Counted from the stretch's first letter, positions 1 to 11,582 are shown. The stretch is 64,000 nucleotides of DNA from Diaporthe sp. PMI_573 (GCA_021399435.1 JAJTUP010000049.1:62001-126000), one strand, 5' to 3'. The notes: generated by a model from the sequence alone, not told the origin. Made by a program: numbers and translations.

Positions 1-414
1 GCGGCAGATGGGTTCCCAAAGCCCGGGTTCAAGCGCATCTCGCTGCTCGGAGACAGTATCATGCGTGAGAGTATCAATGAGGAGCATTTGGCACGGCACC
101 TCAGCCCAGACCCCAACGTGTGGGATACCAGAGATAACATCGATTTCGTGGGTCACGATTCCTTTTGGAACACTGAATGGATCTCATATGCCAAGTTGCC
201 CGGCATCAGGACCTTGGGCCCGTGGCTGGAGGATGGGGAGAACATCTACATTCGATTCGACAATGGTATGATTCCTCAGAATTTCAGTTATGATGAGTGG
301 CTGCTGCACCACTTCCATGTTTTGTGCGGTATGTCAACGTTTGTGATAGACCGGGACGGGATATGTGCTTCGGTTGCTGAGCTGCCCGAGCCAACGCCAT
401 CGAACATTGATTAG
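1..414 (+). CDS. 3' end of an unrecognised gene (partial)
   Basis: An open frame runs from base 1 to a TAG at 412-414 and encodes the last 137 residues of a protein whose start lies outside the window. The piece is soluble-looking and rich in Trp, His and acidic residues, with no membrane segment and no motif I recognise. A Leu-Leu-Gly-Asp-Ser-Ile stretch near the beginning recalls the first block of SGNH esterases, but it is too short to assign. The frame is uninterrupted and protein-like in composition, so a real terminal exon is likely. Function unknown. Confidence 0.5.
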   Translation, partial: AADGFPKPGFKRISLLGDSIMRESINEEHLARHLSPDPNVWDTRDNIDFVGHDSFWNTEWISYAKLPGIRTLGPWLEDGENIYIRFDNGMIPQNFSYDEWLLHHFHVLCGMSTFVIDRDGICASVAELPEPTPSNID

Positions 415-1128
415 GATTGATCACAGGAGAAACCAACGCAATTTTGAGTATGGCAGCATTTACGTTGGTTGGGTACGGATCTGGGGGTTCTCAGGTGAGG
501 GGGGGGGGGCGCTGACAAATATTAAGAAAGGCCGGACCAGTCGATTGGCACCAGAACTCGGGCATTGCATCATGAAGGAAGTAGTGGCCAGCAGAGGGTG
601 CTCCGAGAACGTCAGGGGTAACTCTGAACGTATAGACCAGACTCAAAAGTTGATTGTTTGTCCATTTGCTCCAGTGTATCAGAGCGATATCTATGTATGT
701 GATATTCTCATGGCGACTCCGTCTGTCTTTACTGCGCCACGAACTTCATTATCTCTACTGTATTCCAAGGTTCTCCATATACTAGCGAAGCTCGAGGTCC
801 TTACTTTGAATACCTTCTCAGCTGTCATTGAGTCTCAGACCCACAATTTAGGCAATGGTGATAGTTCTGCTAGTTTTATTCCCATTCAGCTTGGTCGCCA
901 TTGGATCAATGTGCCCAGTCGATGATGCTGATAATCACTGCGAAACTCAGGCTCTTCGCCTCATCTTGGAAGTTATGAGTGGGAAGCGTATGTCAAATTC
1001 GGGTATTCTGACATGTTCCCTTGAAATAACTCGACGATGCACTGGATATTCTGCCATTTGATCTGCCTTGTATGAAGCCACCGATACTGGCAAAGCTGTG
1101 AGAACCCCTCGTTCCTTTGTGAGCGACA

Positions 1129-1211
1129 AGTAGCTAGGTGCATTTCATCAAAGTTGGCTATCTACAGCGCCCCATATACTCTAGGGAGAGAGCCAACTTT
1201 GCCTAGCTACT
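1129..1211. repeat. Imperfect inverted repeat, MITE-like
   Basis: The left arm (1129-1138 plus 1149-1159) is the exact reverse complement of the right arm (1191-1211) over 21 bases, with a 10-base insertion in the left arm. The transcript could form a 21-bp stem around a loop of about 31 nt. The terminal bases are AGTAGCTAGG. It could be a small non-autonomous transposon remnant or a structured RNA; the sequence alone does not decide. Confidence 0.55.
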
Positions 1212-1351
1212 TAATCTTTTCCAGCCGAGGGAGGGGTGGGTTGTAATTTAATTATCGGCCAGGGGGGTCCTCTATAAAATATACTAAGGATAAGTACAGC
1301 TTAGAGTAGCCTAAGGTTAATAAGGGACTACTCTAGTTAGAGGAGTATTTT

Positions 1352-1408
1352 GGTAGAGAGGGTGGTAGAGGGTAGAGAGGAGAGGGTAGAGAGGAGATGG
1401 TAGAGAGG
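1352..1408. repeat. Purine-rich tandem repeat (GGTAGAGAGG type)
   Basis: Imperfect tandem copies of a unit near GGTAGAGAGGA are repeated about five times. This is low-complexity sequence with no coding signal. Confidence 0.7.
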
Positions 1409-1851
1409 TTGTGAATGGTGGCAAGCTTATCGCTAAGAACTGACCAATCCCCATGGGAGAAACATACTGTACTTTCTAGGAGTCTTAAATTCATCTACAT
1501 ACTAATTACACCCGCCGAGCCTCCAGAAAACATACATTGTCTGTATCCTCACGTTCATCATGCCCACCATATTCTCACAACCGCAATACTCCTCCGACTT
1601 GAATGGCGAGTTGCGTGGAAGAAAACTTGAAGAAGCCACAAAGGCTGATTGACCGACCTCAGGATACTGCACACCTGCCACGGGATTCTGTCGCCGCAGA
1701 ATATCGTGCTGTCATCCTTTGCATTCTGCCAGAGCCCCACGAGCAGACCATCTACAGAGGTGAAGATCGCGACTCCGTCAAAGAAGGCCTAGTGAGGCAG
1801 CAAGTGCCGTCGGTGCTTGATGGAGGGGATGATATGGCTGGCGGAGACGGC

Positions 1852-3297
1852 CTAGAGCCAAGGGACCGAGTCGCTGTCAGACCACCATTCAGACGAATGA
1901 TCTGAATCAGAATCGTAGTCTTCAAATGGCTCATCATCGACGTTATTGTCAGGGCGACGGTTGTGCGTCACGAACTTTCCCCTCGCAATCTTCCCAGCTT
2001 GTTTCGCGTCTTCAGTGTCTCCATGGTGGACGAAGCGAAGGAGTTCCTTCTCCGAGATCAGTCCCGATTTTGGGATGTCGGAGTCAGATATCGTAAGTGA
2101 ACAGAGCTGGAGCCCGCTGAGCTGGGACAGCTCGCGCGCGAAGGACTGGGCGGGACGGCACTGCTCTAGATGAAGATGACGCAGGCTCCCGACGTGAGCC
2201 TCGATCACGTACAGAAATGACGTGCTGGTTGACTTGACATCCACGTAGCCAAGTTTCAGGGACCGCAGATGCTGCCATCTGTGGACTTCGCCGGAATCTT
2301 CAAGGAACAATCCCCGAATGGTCCTAGGTTTACGGGTCCGCGTAACCTCGGGTCCGCAATCCCAGAAGATGCTGAGTTCCTGGAGCTGTGATGCTTGGAA
2401 TAAGGCCCTCTGTAATATTGGAAAGAACTCGAATAGAGCAGATCCGGGGCGTGATCCACGCCACGGGTATGTGGCAGAAATTGAAAGTTCGAAAGAGGTG
2501 AGGTATTTGAATGCCGAATGATGATTTCGAGGGACACGAATGAGGGAGCTAGTCATTTCATCAACACAACGCAGTCTAGTGACTCACCCCTTTTCTTCAT
2601 TGATGGTGTCGAGGAAGACACGTAAAAAGTCTGAGCATGGAACATCCATCCCATGCGCGGCGTGTGTCTTCATCAGTCCCACGTGCAACGGGTAGCTGTC
2701 GGCATGGGTGCTGATTGTACGGCGCCAGGGCATCGGCTCCGACGAGAAGGCGTGTATCTTGGGCATGAAAGCAACGGCGGCCTTAAACTGCGCCGAGAAT
2801 TCCGTGGTATATTGGAAAGGTTCTCGAGATGTGATGCTCGAGATGTTGAAGTAACCGTGATTTTCAGATTGTTCTAGTGGCCTTGTGAAGGGAGGTCCGC
2901 AAAGACCTTGCGCAGTCGTAACGAGGTCTGCCCTCACGTCTGTGAACCCCACCAGATCACTCGACAGATTCTGCAAGTTGCCCCAGTCGCACTCTGCAAA
3001 TTGTAAGTAAAGGTCGCTTAAGAGCATGTTGTTTCTCTTGGTTGGGGACCCACCCATCTCGAACCAAACCACTTCCTCAACATGAGCGGCAAGGTGAGGT
3101 GTAGCAGCGAGGGCCAGGAACGAGTCGCGGTCAGTCTTGATCCAGGAGATGTATGCGCGCCTAAAGATGAAAGGCGTCGTGGCGGCTGCTAGGCGTCCAC
3201 ATGCCAGCCGTGCTTGTTTGCGATCGCGGTTGGCGAGACCCGAATCGGCAGCGATGATGCTGAGCAGCTCAAATGGGAGATCGTCGAAGGTCGCCAT
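1852..3297 (-). CDS. F-box domain protein
   Basis: Predicted 468-residue protein. The start is the ATG at 3297, because upstream in-frame codons only extend the F-box N-terminus with unrelated sequence. Residues about 3-50 form an F-box-like segment (DDLPFELLSIIA, then ARLACGRLAA and FIFRRAYISW), the usual opening of fungal F-box proteins that recruit substrates to SCF ubiquitin ligases. The remainder is leucine-rich with LRR-like spacing (LRSLKLGYVD, LQLCSLTISD) and ends in an Asp/Ser-rich acidic tail. Two exons fit: 3297-2588 and 2548-1852. The inferred intron (2587-2549) is only 39 nt, unusually short, but it has GTGAGT and CTAG ends and restores the frame across a TGA. The target is unknown. 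Confidence 0.7.
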
Positions 3298-3795
3298 GAG
3301 AAAGAGGGAGCAGGTGTGACGTTGAGTTGTGCAGTGGAAGTGGTGTTGCGACCGTGGGGGGAGAGAAAACAAGGAAGCAGGCTACAATGGAACCGTGGTG
3401 ACCGTTGGCCTGGGGCTAGTATCAGTGACTGATCTCGTTGACAGTCACTTGGGACCCGTTCGTTTGAGGCATCCGTGCCTGTTTGCAACAAAGGTCCTTC
3501 GGACACAGCGCCAGCAAAGCCCTTCCCTTGACATGAAGTCTCTTGATCGCACGAGCTTCGCAAAATGAGAAATACACGAGCAGGACGGTGGACACAGTAT
3601 ATCATTCCATGCAGTCATTATCAATAACAAGCCGACCCATTCCCTTCCCAGACGAACCAAGAAACCATCCGCCCAACAAGCAGTTTTGTCAGACGTGCAT
3701 ACCCGTACATAAAACTCATCACAGACAGTAGACACATGAAACTCCCTTTCTATCATATCCAGCCAACAACACCGGCGCCGTCACATCAACACACC
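3298..3795. other. Spacer between F-box gene 5' end and SMC4 3' end
   Basis: No gene is supported. It must contain the F-box gene promoter and the SMC4 3' untranslated region. I see no clear motif. Confidence 0.5.
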
Positions 3796-6700
3796 TCACC
3801 TCCAAGGCTGGCTGAGCGTAAAGTTGACAGTCTGCGTCGCCCCGCCCCCGAGCTGCTGCGCCTGCTGCGGCTGCGGCCGCCTGCCTACGATGTAGTCCTT
3901 GTTCTCGATCGACACGCTCTTGGTCATGTGGTTGACCTTGTAGACGCCGACGAGGCGGGCGGCGAGCTCGAACATGTTGTTCCGGAGGGAGATGACGATG
4001 AACTGGGCGTTCTTGGTGCGCTCCTTGATGTAGTTGGCGACGATGGACACCTGTGTGTGGTGGCATGTTAGCATCATTTGAAGACTGGAGTGAGAATATC
4101 ATGAGTAGGGAGATAGGTAGGCTTACGTTTCTGAAATCCAGAGCGGCATCGATCTCGTCCATGACATATAGCGGCGTCGGCTTGTAGTGGTGCAGGGCAA
4201 ACACGAGCGCCAGACTGCTGAGCGTCTTCTCACCACCGGACAGGTTGCTGATGTTCTTCCACGATTTCTTGGGCGGCATCACGCTGAAGAGGATACCCTC
4301 GGAGAAGGGGTCGAGCGAGTCGACGAGCTCGAGCTCGGCATTGCCACCCATCGTGATCATCTGGTACATCTCCTTGAGCCGGAGGGAGATCATGCTGAAG
4401 CCCTCCATGAAGCCCTCGAGACGCAGCCGGCGGAGCTCGTCGCATCGCTTCTTGGCTACATCGCGCTGCGTCACGGCCGTCTGGAGGTCGGACGACCTGG
4501 CGGCGTGTTCTTCCACACGACGGCGGTACTCGGAGAGAACGCCAAGATCGACGTTGACGTTTTGTGTCTTCTCCTCTAGGGCGGCAATCTCGCCCTTGAG
4601 GGTCTCCTTGTTCATGTCTTCGAGCTCGTCCTTGCTGTACCGTGGCAGGGTCTTCTGGGTCTTCCGATCACGAACGATGGTGGTGTCTACCTCTTCCTCG
4701 GCAGCTTCGGCGGCACCGTCGGCTTCTTCTTCATCGCCAGCATCAGTCATCTCAACGTCGGAATCCCCGGCTCCCTCGCCCTCAGCGCCATCCTCGCCTG
4801 GGTTCTCGCCCTCTTGGGTATTATCAACGGAACCGTTCGCGGCGGCGGCAGCAGCCTTAGGAGCTGCGGCATTTTCGAGGTCCTGGATGTCTTGCAGTCT
4901 CAGCTTGGAGTGCTTGTCTTCCCAGTATTTGACCTTCCTCTGATTCTCGGCAAGGGTTTTTTGATTCTCCTCCAGCTTGTTGCGCATCTCAATCTCGCTG
5001 GCACGAGTGGCGTTGAGCTCTGCCGTCTTCTCGTCCAGCTCTGACTTCAACTCAGCCAGCTCCTGCTTCTTGACGGCAAGGCCCTCTTTAGCTTCCTCGA
5101 CGCGTGCCTTGAAGTCTTCGGCCTTGTCACCCTGGTTTGAGATCTCTTCTTCCAGGCTCTCAAGGTCTCGGATGGCGACGTCCAGCTCCTTGGTCGCCTT
5201 TGCATGATCCTTTGCGAGCTTCGTCTTCTGCTTTTCCGCCTTGGCTTTCTTGACCTCAGCCTTCGAGGTTTCCTCATTGTGGGACGCGATCTCCTTCTTG
5301 AGGCCATCGACCTTGGCCCTCTGGGTGCGGAGCTTGTCACCACCAACTTGCATGATCTTGTTTTGCAGCGCCTTGATCTCTTCCTCGACCGTGGACGTCT
5401 CACCATGGAGCTTCTCAACCTCTTTCTGGAGGCTCTTAACCTCTTTCTCCAAAGCCGTGATGCGACTGTCGTCGGATTTAGAGGGCTGGTGCTCCTTAGC
5501 AAGCTCCTTGATACGGCGTTGTGCGTCGGCCAGGTTCTTGGTTGCACTCTCGATCTCGAGGCTGATCTTTTGCATCTTGGTCTCGAGCTGAGGGATTCGG
5601 TTCTTAAGATCGCGCAGGCGGTTCTCGCACTCTCGCTGGTATTCGAGAAACTCTTGGAACTTCTGCTCGAGCGCATCTCGGTCGCTCTCGAGCTTCAAGA
5701 CCTGTTCTTTCGTTGTGTCGGCAACCAGCTTGGACGACATCAAGCCCCTCTTCTTTGAGTTACCACCACCAGACATAGTACCCGACTTGTCGATCAATTC
5801 GCCATCAAGAGTCACTACTCGCCATCTCCTGGCACCGTAAGCAATGCGATTTGCTTGGGCAAGGTCCGTGGCGACCAGTGTGTCTTGAAGTGCATGGTAG
5901 AAAGCTGCCCGAAACTTGTCTTCCTTCGCTTGGACGAGATCGAACAGGCGAGGAGCATTCTCTGGCGTCTGGATTGGCGAGAGATCCCGGGATCTCAGCT
6001 TGTCCAGACAGATGAAATTTCCTCGGCCCATGTTTGTCTTGCGCAGGTACTCGATGCACTGCTGGCCGGCTTCCACGGTATCGGTGACAAAGTTGTCGAG
6101 TGCACCGCAGGCTGTTGAAATTGCGACGTCGTACTTCTGATCGATAGCGCCTAGGTTTCCAAGACGTCCATGGAAGCCATCAATACGACCCGACTCCTTC
6201 ATTCGCATCAGAGCCGTGAGCACGTTGCCTTGGGTCTGTGTCGCTGAGAGACTCGACCGAGCCTCGTCTGCCTTCTGCCGTGAATTGGAGACCTTGGACC
6301 GGATCTTTGGCTCCTGTCCAGCAAGCTGCTCGATTTCGGCCTCGGCCTCTTGGGCTTCAGCCTCGAGCTCCTTCTTTTCTTGCTGACAGGACTTGAGTTC
6401 CTCCTCCTTTTCTTTCCGGCGCGCCTCCGTGGAGGCAATCTTCTTCTCCGTCTCCTGGAGGGCGACTGCACCGGCATTTGCCTTTTCCCTGAGGATGTTC
6501 AGTTCACTCTCGGCCACGGCAATAGCAGACTGCTTCACGTTGATCTTCTCTTGCCAAGGCTCCAAAGACTTCTGCTTGGCAGCGATCTGATCAGAGAATT
6601 CTTGTGTCTTGCCCTTCAGTCCCTCCCTGATGACTGCCAGCTCGGACTCGGCTTCTTTGACCTGTTCCTCGAGAGCGACGGTCTCCTCTCCGCGAGTCTC

Positions 6701-8697
6701 AATATCTTCGGCGCACTGCTCGATCGTCTCATCGGCATCGGCACTGTTCTTCTCGGCATTGGTGATGGTCTTCTCCAGCTTCTTACGCTTATCGGCCAAA
6801 AACTTGCGCTTTTCATCAAACTTGACGCGCTCCTGGTCGAACTTGGCCATCTCCTTGACGAGTGCCTGAGTGTCCTTGTCCTGAGCCTCATACTGCTTGT
6901 TGCCTTTGGAGTACCTTTTCTGCAGGTCCTTGATGATCGCCTCATTGCCGTGGTGCTTCTCCAGCTCCTCATCAAGCTGTGCCTGCATCTGGGTGATGGC
7001 CTCCTCAGTAACAACAAGGTTGTCGTTACACTCGTCGATGTAGATTTGGTACAGAGCAGATTGCTTCCTTGTCAGCTCGTTCTCGTCGCGGAGGTACGCC
7101 AGGGCCTTGTTCTTTTTGTCCTCGAGGCTGTTCTTTTCCTTCTCGACGTGTTGAACACGACCACTCTTCTCCATGCATATCTCGTTGAGCGTCTCAACTT
7201 CTGTAGCGGATTCCTCGATTGGGGTCTTGTATTTCGATGTACCAATGATGTCTTCAAGATATTCCAGCAAGCCATCGTCGTGCTCATTTGCCGCCTTGGG
7301 CTTCATTTGCGCGATCGACTCGACTTCGCCCTGCAAGATCAGGAATCTCTTGTGGTCGAGATCAACACCGCGGTCCCGCAACAACGTCGTGACAATTGTG
7401 TATGAGGACGTCTTGCCATTGATGTAGTAACTGCTGGAATTGTTCTTGAAGGCTTTGCGGGAAATGATAAGCTCGGAATCAGGGATTATCTCGTGACCAC
7501 CGCCGGGCTGTTGAAAAGAGGTGTTAGCAAAAGGTCTGTTTGCAATATTAGAGAGCGTCATACTTGATCCATGACCTCCTGGAAGTGCACCGCAACTTCG
7601 CAGAAGTCGAGGTTCGGATGGTCAGCCGAATTGTGAATCAAAGCCGACAGTTTCCCCTGTCGCATCTTGCTGGCACGGAAACCGAAGACAAACAGCAAGG
7701 AGTCGATCACGTTGGACTTTCCAGAGCCGTTGGGGCCGACGACAGATGAGAACGACGCGTGGAATGGGCCGACCTCCTGACGCCCAGAGTAACTCTTGAA
7801 GTTGGTAAGGATGAGGTATGTGATGACGAGGCGAGGTTTGGGCGTCGAATCTTCAACCTGGGGTAAGACCATAGTCCGGGACTTCAAAACAATGTCCATG
7901 GGCTTCTCCATGACTGTGTCTAGCGCCTTAATCGGCTTGACGCCAGTGTTGAGCAATGTGTCCTCGATGGGCCGCCGCTGATCATTGCCAGCAGTATTAG
8001 TGATGTCTGACAGCGGCGTCTGGAAGCTCTCCGGGTCTGGTGTCGCGGATGGCTTGGGGAGCCTCGGTGTAGCGGGCGTTGGAGGAGGCTGTTGTACGTC
8101 GGGCGCCGGGGCCTCCTTTGAGGAAGATGCTGGCGGCGCAACACTCTTTCGTTTGCGCGCAGGCTTCTTGACGGGCGTCTCCTCCTGGTCGACATCCATG
8201 GCAGTCTGGTCGGGTTCGGCATTCTCGGGAACGGGCTCCACGGTCTCGTCCGGCTCGTTGGCGGGCTCAATACTTGGTTGGACGCTTGCCTCGGGCTCGA
8301 CGCTTTCTTGCTTGATGGCCTGCTTCTTTGGGCGACCTCGTTTACGTGTCGCTGAGTTTGTAGGAGTGATGGTCTGGTCTGCATCGGCAACCTGGCTGGA
8401 CTCCCCCGGCTCGACACTCGTATCTGGTGCGACACTTGGGGCCACGCTCTTCCTTGGCCGTCCGGCACGGCGGCGAGGTGCCGCCTCGGAAACTGGGGGA
8501 GTGTCGGCCTGAATCGTCTTCCTCCTGCCGCCGGTGGACTTGCGCGAGCTCTTAGCCGGCGCAGGTGTGAAGTCCTCCTCGCTGTCGTCTTCGTCTGCGG
8601 GCGGTGGGGAAGGCGAGTTTGCGATCTCGTCCTCGTCGTCAGACTCTATGATCTGCTTGCGCTTGGCAGCGGCCCGTCGGGTCGGTCGCGTCGACAT
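3796..8697 (-). CDS. SMC4: Condensin subunit SMC4
   Basis: Predicted 1589-residue ATPase of condensin, which with SMC2 compacts mitotic chromosomes. Three exons: 8697-7564, 7507-4127 and 4050-3796; introns of 56 and 76 nt, both phase 0. In order: a low-complexity basic/Pro-rich N-terminal extension with an AT-hook-like KRGRPKK; Walker A GPNGSGKS at residues 321-328; the first long coiled coil; the hinge at about 810-930 (glycine-rich, GRIDGFHGRLG onward); the second coiled coil; the ABC signature LSGGE at 1467-1471; Walker B with MDEIDAAL at about 1494-1501; and the C-terminal D-loop region. The family call is secure, and SMC4 rather than other SMCs is supported by the long N-terminal extension. 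An acidic Ala/Glu/Asp-rich insert (about 1260-1317) interrupts the second coiled coil. The ATG at 8697 is preferred; the next upstream in-frame start is only TTG. Confidence 0.95.
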
Positions 8698-9239
8698 TGT
8701 GGGCAAAGGTGACGGCGAGCAACGAAGGTGATGATGCCGTTGTTATGCGGAGCAACGAGGATTGTAGCAATGCTATCCTAAGGTGGAAGGTCGAGGGGGT
8801 TGGCTATTTTAGTTCCCACTCAGCAAAGCAAGACCCAAGGCTGGAGGCACGAGATGCAATCGATAAGTCGAAGAAGTGGGTTGGTGTTGCAAAGAGTGCA
8901 ATCGAACCGGCCGTTGCTCCATTCCCCTCCCAAAATTACGGGCATTGGTAAACAAAACAAACCGGCCAGGGAAAAACGCGCTAGAATTGGACGAGGGGTC
9001 CCACACGTGTCGCATTGATCCACAGTTACATGTTAGTCAAGAATACTTGCACCTGCGCAAATCTCTTAACAGGCCCCGATAAGCTATCGCTTTCGTCTTG
9101 GCTGGGAGAGCTCCCGAGCTTGCGCATCGCATCGCACCGCAGCGCATCGCACTGCACCGCCCATTGATTCTGCTGGGATTGTCAAGCAAGTCAATCCAGC
9201 GCCTCGACAGCGCTTCGAGATTCACAATCCACGGCCAAG
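8698..9239. promoter_or_regulatory. Divergent intergenic region SMC4 / ELYS-like gene
   Basis: The 542-bp region separates two genes reading outward, so it should carry both promoters. A run of short GCATCGCA/GCACCGCA-type repeats lies at about 9121-9160, in the probable 5' leader of the rightward gene. No clear TATA box is seen. Confidence 0.5.
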
Positions 9240-10284
9240 ATGCAGGACTTCAACCACTTCCACCAGGTCTTCAAACCTGAGTGGGGCTCGCCTTACACCC
9301 CAGATTTCGTTAAAGAGACCGAGGTTTACAGAAAGAGCCTCAGTGGCGTCCTCTTCATCGACCGCGTGTTAAGGTCTGTCGGTGTCACTAAAGGTACGTC
9401 TTCCAGCTGAAGCTCAAGGTATGCGATTTGGTACCTGACGCTCTGCAATTTTCAGCCAGGTCATATCCTCCCAAGGGCGACAATGGCCTGTACCAGCTCC
9501 ACTACCAGGTCTGCGAAAGCGATCGCTCCGACCATCAGAAGCTCTCCGTCTTCTACTATATGCTCCTAGACTTCAACGAGCACCTCAGTCTGAAGAGCCG
9601 TATCAACTTCGCAGAACTCTTCGCCTCGAGATTTGGACTGCCCAAGAAATACGTGATATTCATGAGGGGGCTATGGCATTTGGATCGAAAGGAGCTCAGC
9701 GTAAGACTTTGCAATCTCCAGATAATAAGCATGCGGCTAACTAACATGTGCTCCAGAATGCGCTTCAAGATCTCGCACACCCCTCCCTCAACCCCGAATT
9801 CGCCGACGATATAATCACAGCCTTCGTCAAGAATGCCGAGGATAGCGACTACTCCTTTGCCCTGGCTTATTACCACGCCGTCCAGCCCGTCCTTCGCAAG
9901 TCCGAGTCCCTGTCCCTGCTCTTCGGAGCCCTGGCGAGGACAAGTCTCACCGAGGCCTTCTACTTCTCCCGAGCGCACCCCGAGCAAACCAGACAACTTC
10001 TGTTCGAGCAGTTGATAGCTTCGGTCCTGGAAGGGACCGGCCAAGATGTTGCAGCACGGGCTTCCGAGCTGGTCAGCCTGCCTCTGGACAGCGCCGAGGA
10101 GCAGTGGTTCGAGGAATACCTGACGAGTGGAGGCGGAAGGAAGTTGAGAAAAGCAAAGGACACGGTGCTCATGCGGCGCGTTGTGACTGGCCGGCATACC
10201 GACGTCAGTGACAGGAATCTCGGCGGGCAGTGGAACGTCGTCCTGGGAGGCTTCAAAAGTGGCATGGGCGGTCGTGTGGCATGA
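9240..10284 (+). CDS. ELYS-like nuclear pore assembly protein
   Basis: Predicted 308-residue protein from three exons: 9240-9393, 9456-9700 and 9757-10284 (introns of 62 and 56 nt). The sequence is all-helical in appearance and matches the fungal ELYS-like domain family, small proteins related to the helical domain of metazoan ELYS and to fission yeast Ely5, which associate with the Y-shaped Nup107-type nuclear pore subcomplex. Recognisable blocks are the N-terminal [18 protein letters not shown], a central LLDFNEHLS and the [11 protein letters not shown] segment. The C-terminus is basic and glycine-rich ([11 protein letters not shown]). The ATG at 9240 is the first in frame after a stretch with stops. 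It is divergent from SMC4. The family assignment rests on recollection of the domain, not a search. Confidence 0.8.
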
Positions 10285-10493
10285 GTGTACTTGTTCCTGC
10301 TCAGGACATATTGAAATTATAGGCATAGCGATGGCGTTGGGAAGAGGACGGATGAAAGTGCAATTTCACCACGTCCATTTGGGTCAAGAACTCCATGCCT
10401 GCAGGTGGCTTAATCTTTGAGCCTGGTAACTAGTTACCGTGAACGTTGGGGAGAAATATTCCATCATTCTCACCCTCCACAGACATAATTGCC

Positions 10494-11582
10494 CTATTCC
10501 AGCAAAGGTGGTTCCTCGACACCGACCTGCCCAACTAACCTTCCATAGTGCTCCACCCTGCGATGCTTCTCAAACGCAAACACCCTCTCCTTCCCCTTCC
10601 TACACAAGGCCAGATCAATAGTCGCGACAACCAGCTCATCCCCCTTGGTCTTCGACTCGGCAACCACATGCCCATTAGGATCATAAATCACCGTCCCGGC
10701 AATCAGCCCGCCCCCGTCCTCAACACCACACTTGGCAGTACTGACGCTGAAGCACGCGTTCGTGTAGCTGCCGCCCTGGCACGAGATGCGGTGGTGGAAC
10801 AGCGCCTCGGCCTCCTGCTCCTCGGGCGTCCCGTCATACTGCGGCGCGTACGAGGTCGTGTTGTACCCGTCGAGGATGAGCTCCGCCCCCTGCAGCCCGT
10901 AGCACCGCCACGCCTCGCCCCAGCGCCGGTCGTTGCAGATGATCATGCCGACGATGGGGTCGCCTTTCCCCTCCGACTCCTTCTTCGCCCCCGCCTCTAG
11001 CGAGCCAGCAGCCTTCACGGCGCCGCTCACGAGATCAGGCGCCCGGAAGGCCTGGAACCCGAGGTTGCCGGGCGTGAAGTAGCGCTTCTCCAGCTGCTGC
11101 TCCACGCCCCTGCCCATCTTGTCCTCGATGGGCTCCTTGGTCCCCGGGAGGTGGATCTTTCGGTATTTGCCTACCACTTTGCCCGCGCTTGCGGAGTAGT
11201 AGATTGTGGTGTTGTAGTCGGTCACCTTGCCGCCCTCGTCTGTCCACCGCTCAGCGTAGCCCAAATACAAATCTGTCCCGAGATCCTTGGCCTTCTCAAA
11301 GAGCGGCTTTACCCGTGGTGAATTCACGATGGCATGCGGGTTGTCGTGTGACTCTGGCTCGAAGAATTCGGCCTTTTTCACAGGATCGTCGATTTGATGG
11401 CGCGGGAAGAAGGTGGTCAGGGCGAGCTCCGGAAAGACGACAAGTCTGGCTCCTTGAGAGGCTGCATCTGTAAGGAGCTTCAGCATGCGGCCCATTATTT
11501 GCTCTCTGGGATCCGCGAGCTGGTTCGGGCCCATCTGGGCGGCGGCCACGGTGACGAGGCGCGGTGAAGGTTTGGTGGCCAT
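10494..11582 (-). CDS. N-carbamoyl-D-amino-acid hydrolase (nitrilase superfamily)
   Basis: Single-exon gene, 362 residues. It should hydrolyse N-carbamoyl-D-amino acids to the D-amino acid, CO2 and ammonia, the last step of hydantoin breakdown. The nitrilase triad is visible: Glu52 (FPELALTTFFPR), Lys142 (RKIHLPG) and Cys216 (CNDRRW). The CNDRRW context and the block LEKRYFTPGNLGF are hallmarks of bacterial D-carbamoylases, and differ from the beta-ureidopropionase type of eukaryotic pyrimidine breakdown. About 27 extra residues (roughly 181-208, Ala/Gly/Lys-rich) lie before the catalytic Cys, making it longer than the usual bacterial length of about 304. The ATG at 11582 is the first true ATG; an upstream in-frame TTG is ignored. 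It is divergent from the hydantoinase-like gene across a shared 431-bp promoter. D-stereospecificity is inferred from motif similarity only. Confidence 0.88.
   Translation of the reverse strand: MATKPSPRLVTVAAAQMGPNQLADPREQIMGRMLKLLTDAASQGARLVVFPELALTTFFPRHQIDDPVKKAEFFEPESHDNPHAIVNSPRVKPLFEKAKDLGTDLYLGYAERWTDEGGKVTDYNTTIYYSASAGKVVGKYRKIHLPGTKEPIEDKMGRGVEQQLEKRYFTPGNLGFQAFRAPDLVSGAVKAAGSLEAGAKKESEGKGDPIVGMIICNDRRWGEAWRCYGLQGAELILDGYNTTSYAPQYDGTPEEQEAEALFHHRISCQGGSYTNACFSVSTAKCGVEDGGGLIAGTVIYDPNGHVVAESKTKGDELVVATIDLALCRKGKERVFAFEKHRRVEHYGRLVGQVGVEEPPLLE

Larger units (their letters stand above)
415..1851. other. Gene-poor spacer with low-complexity tracts
   Basis: No convincing gene is seen. 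The stretch holds a homopolymeric G run near 499-510, an inverted repeat at 1129-1211 and a purine-rich tandem tract at 1352-1408 (both listed separately). The open frames here are short, overlap on both strands and lack family resemblance. Confidence 0.6.

Noticed and set aside
6350..7405. A 351-codon open frame on the plus strand
   Set aside because: It is antisense to the SMC4 coiled coil; the Leu-rich composition is the mirror of Lys/Glu-rich codons and no family resembles it.
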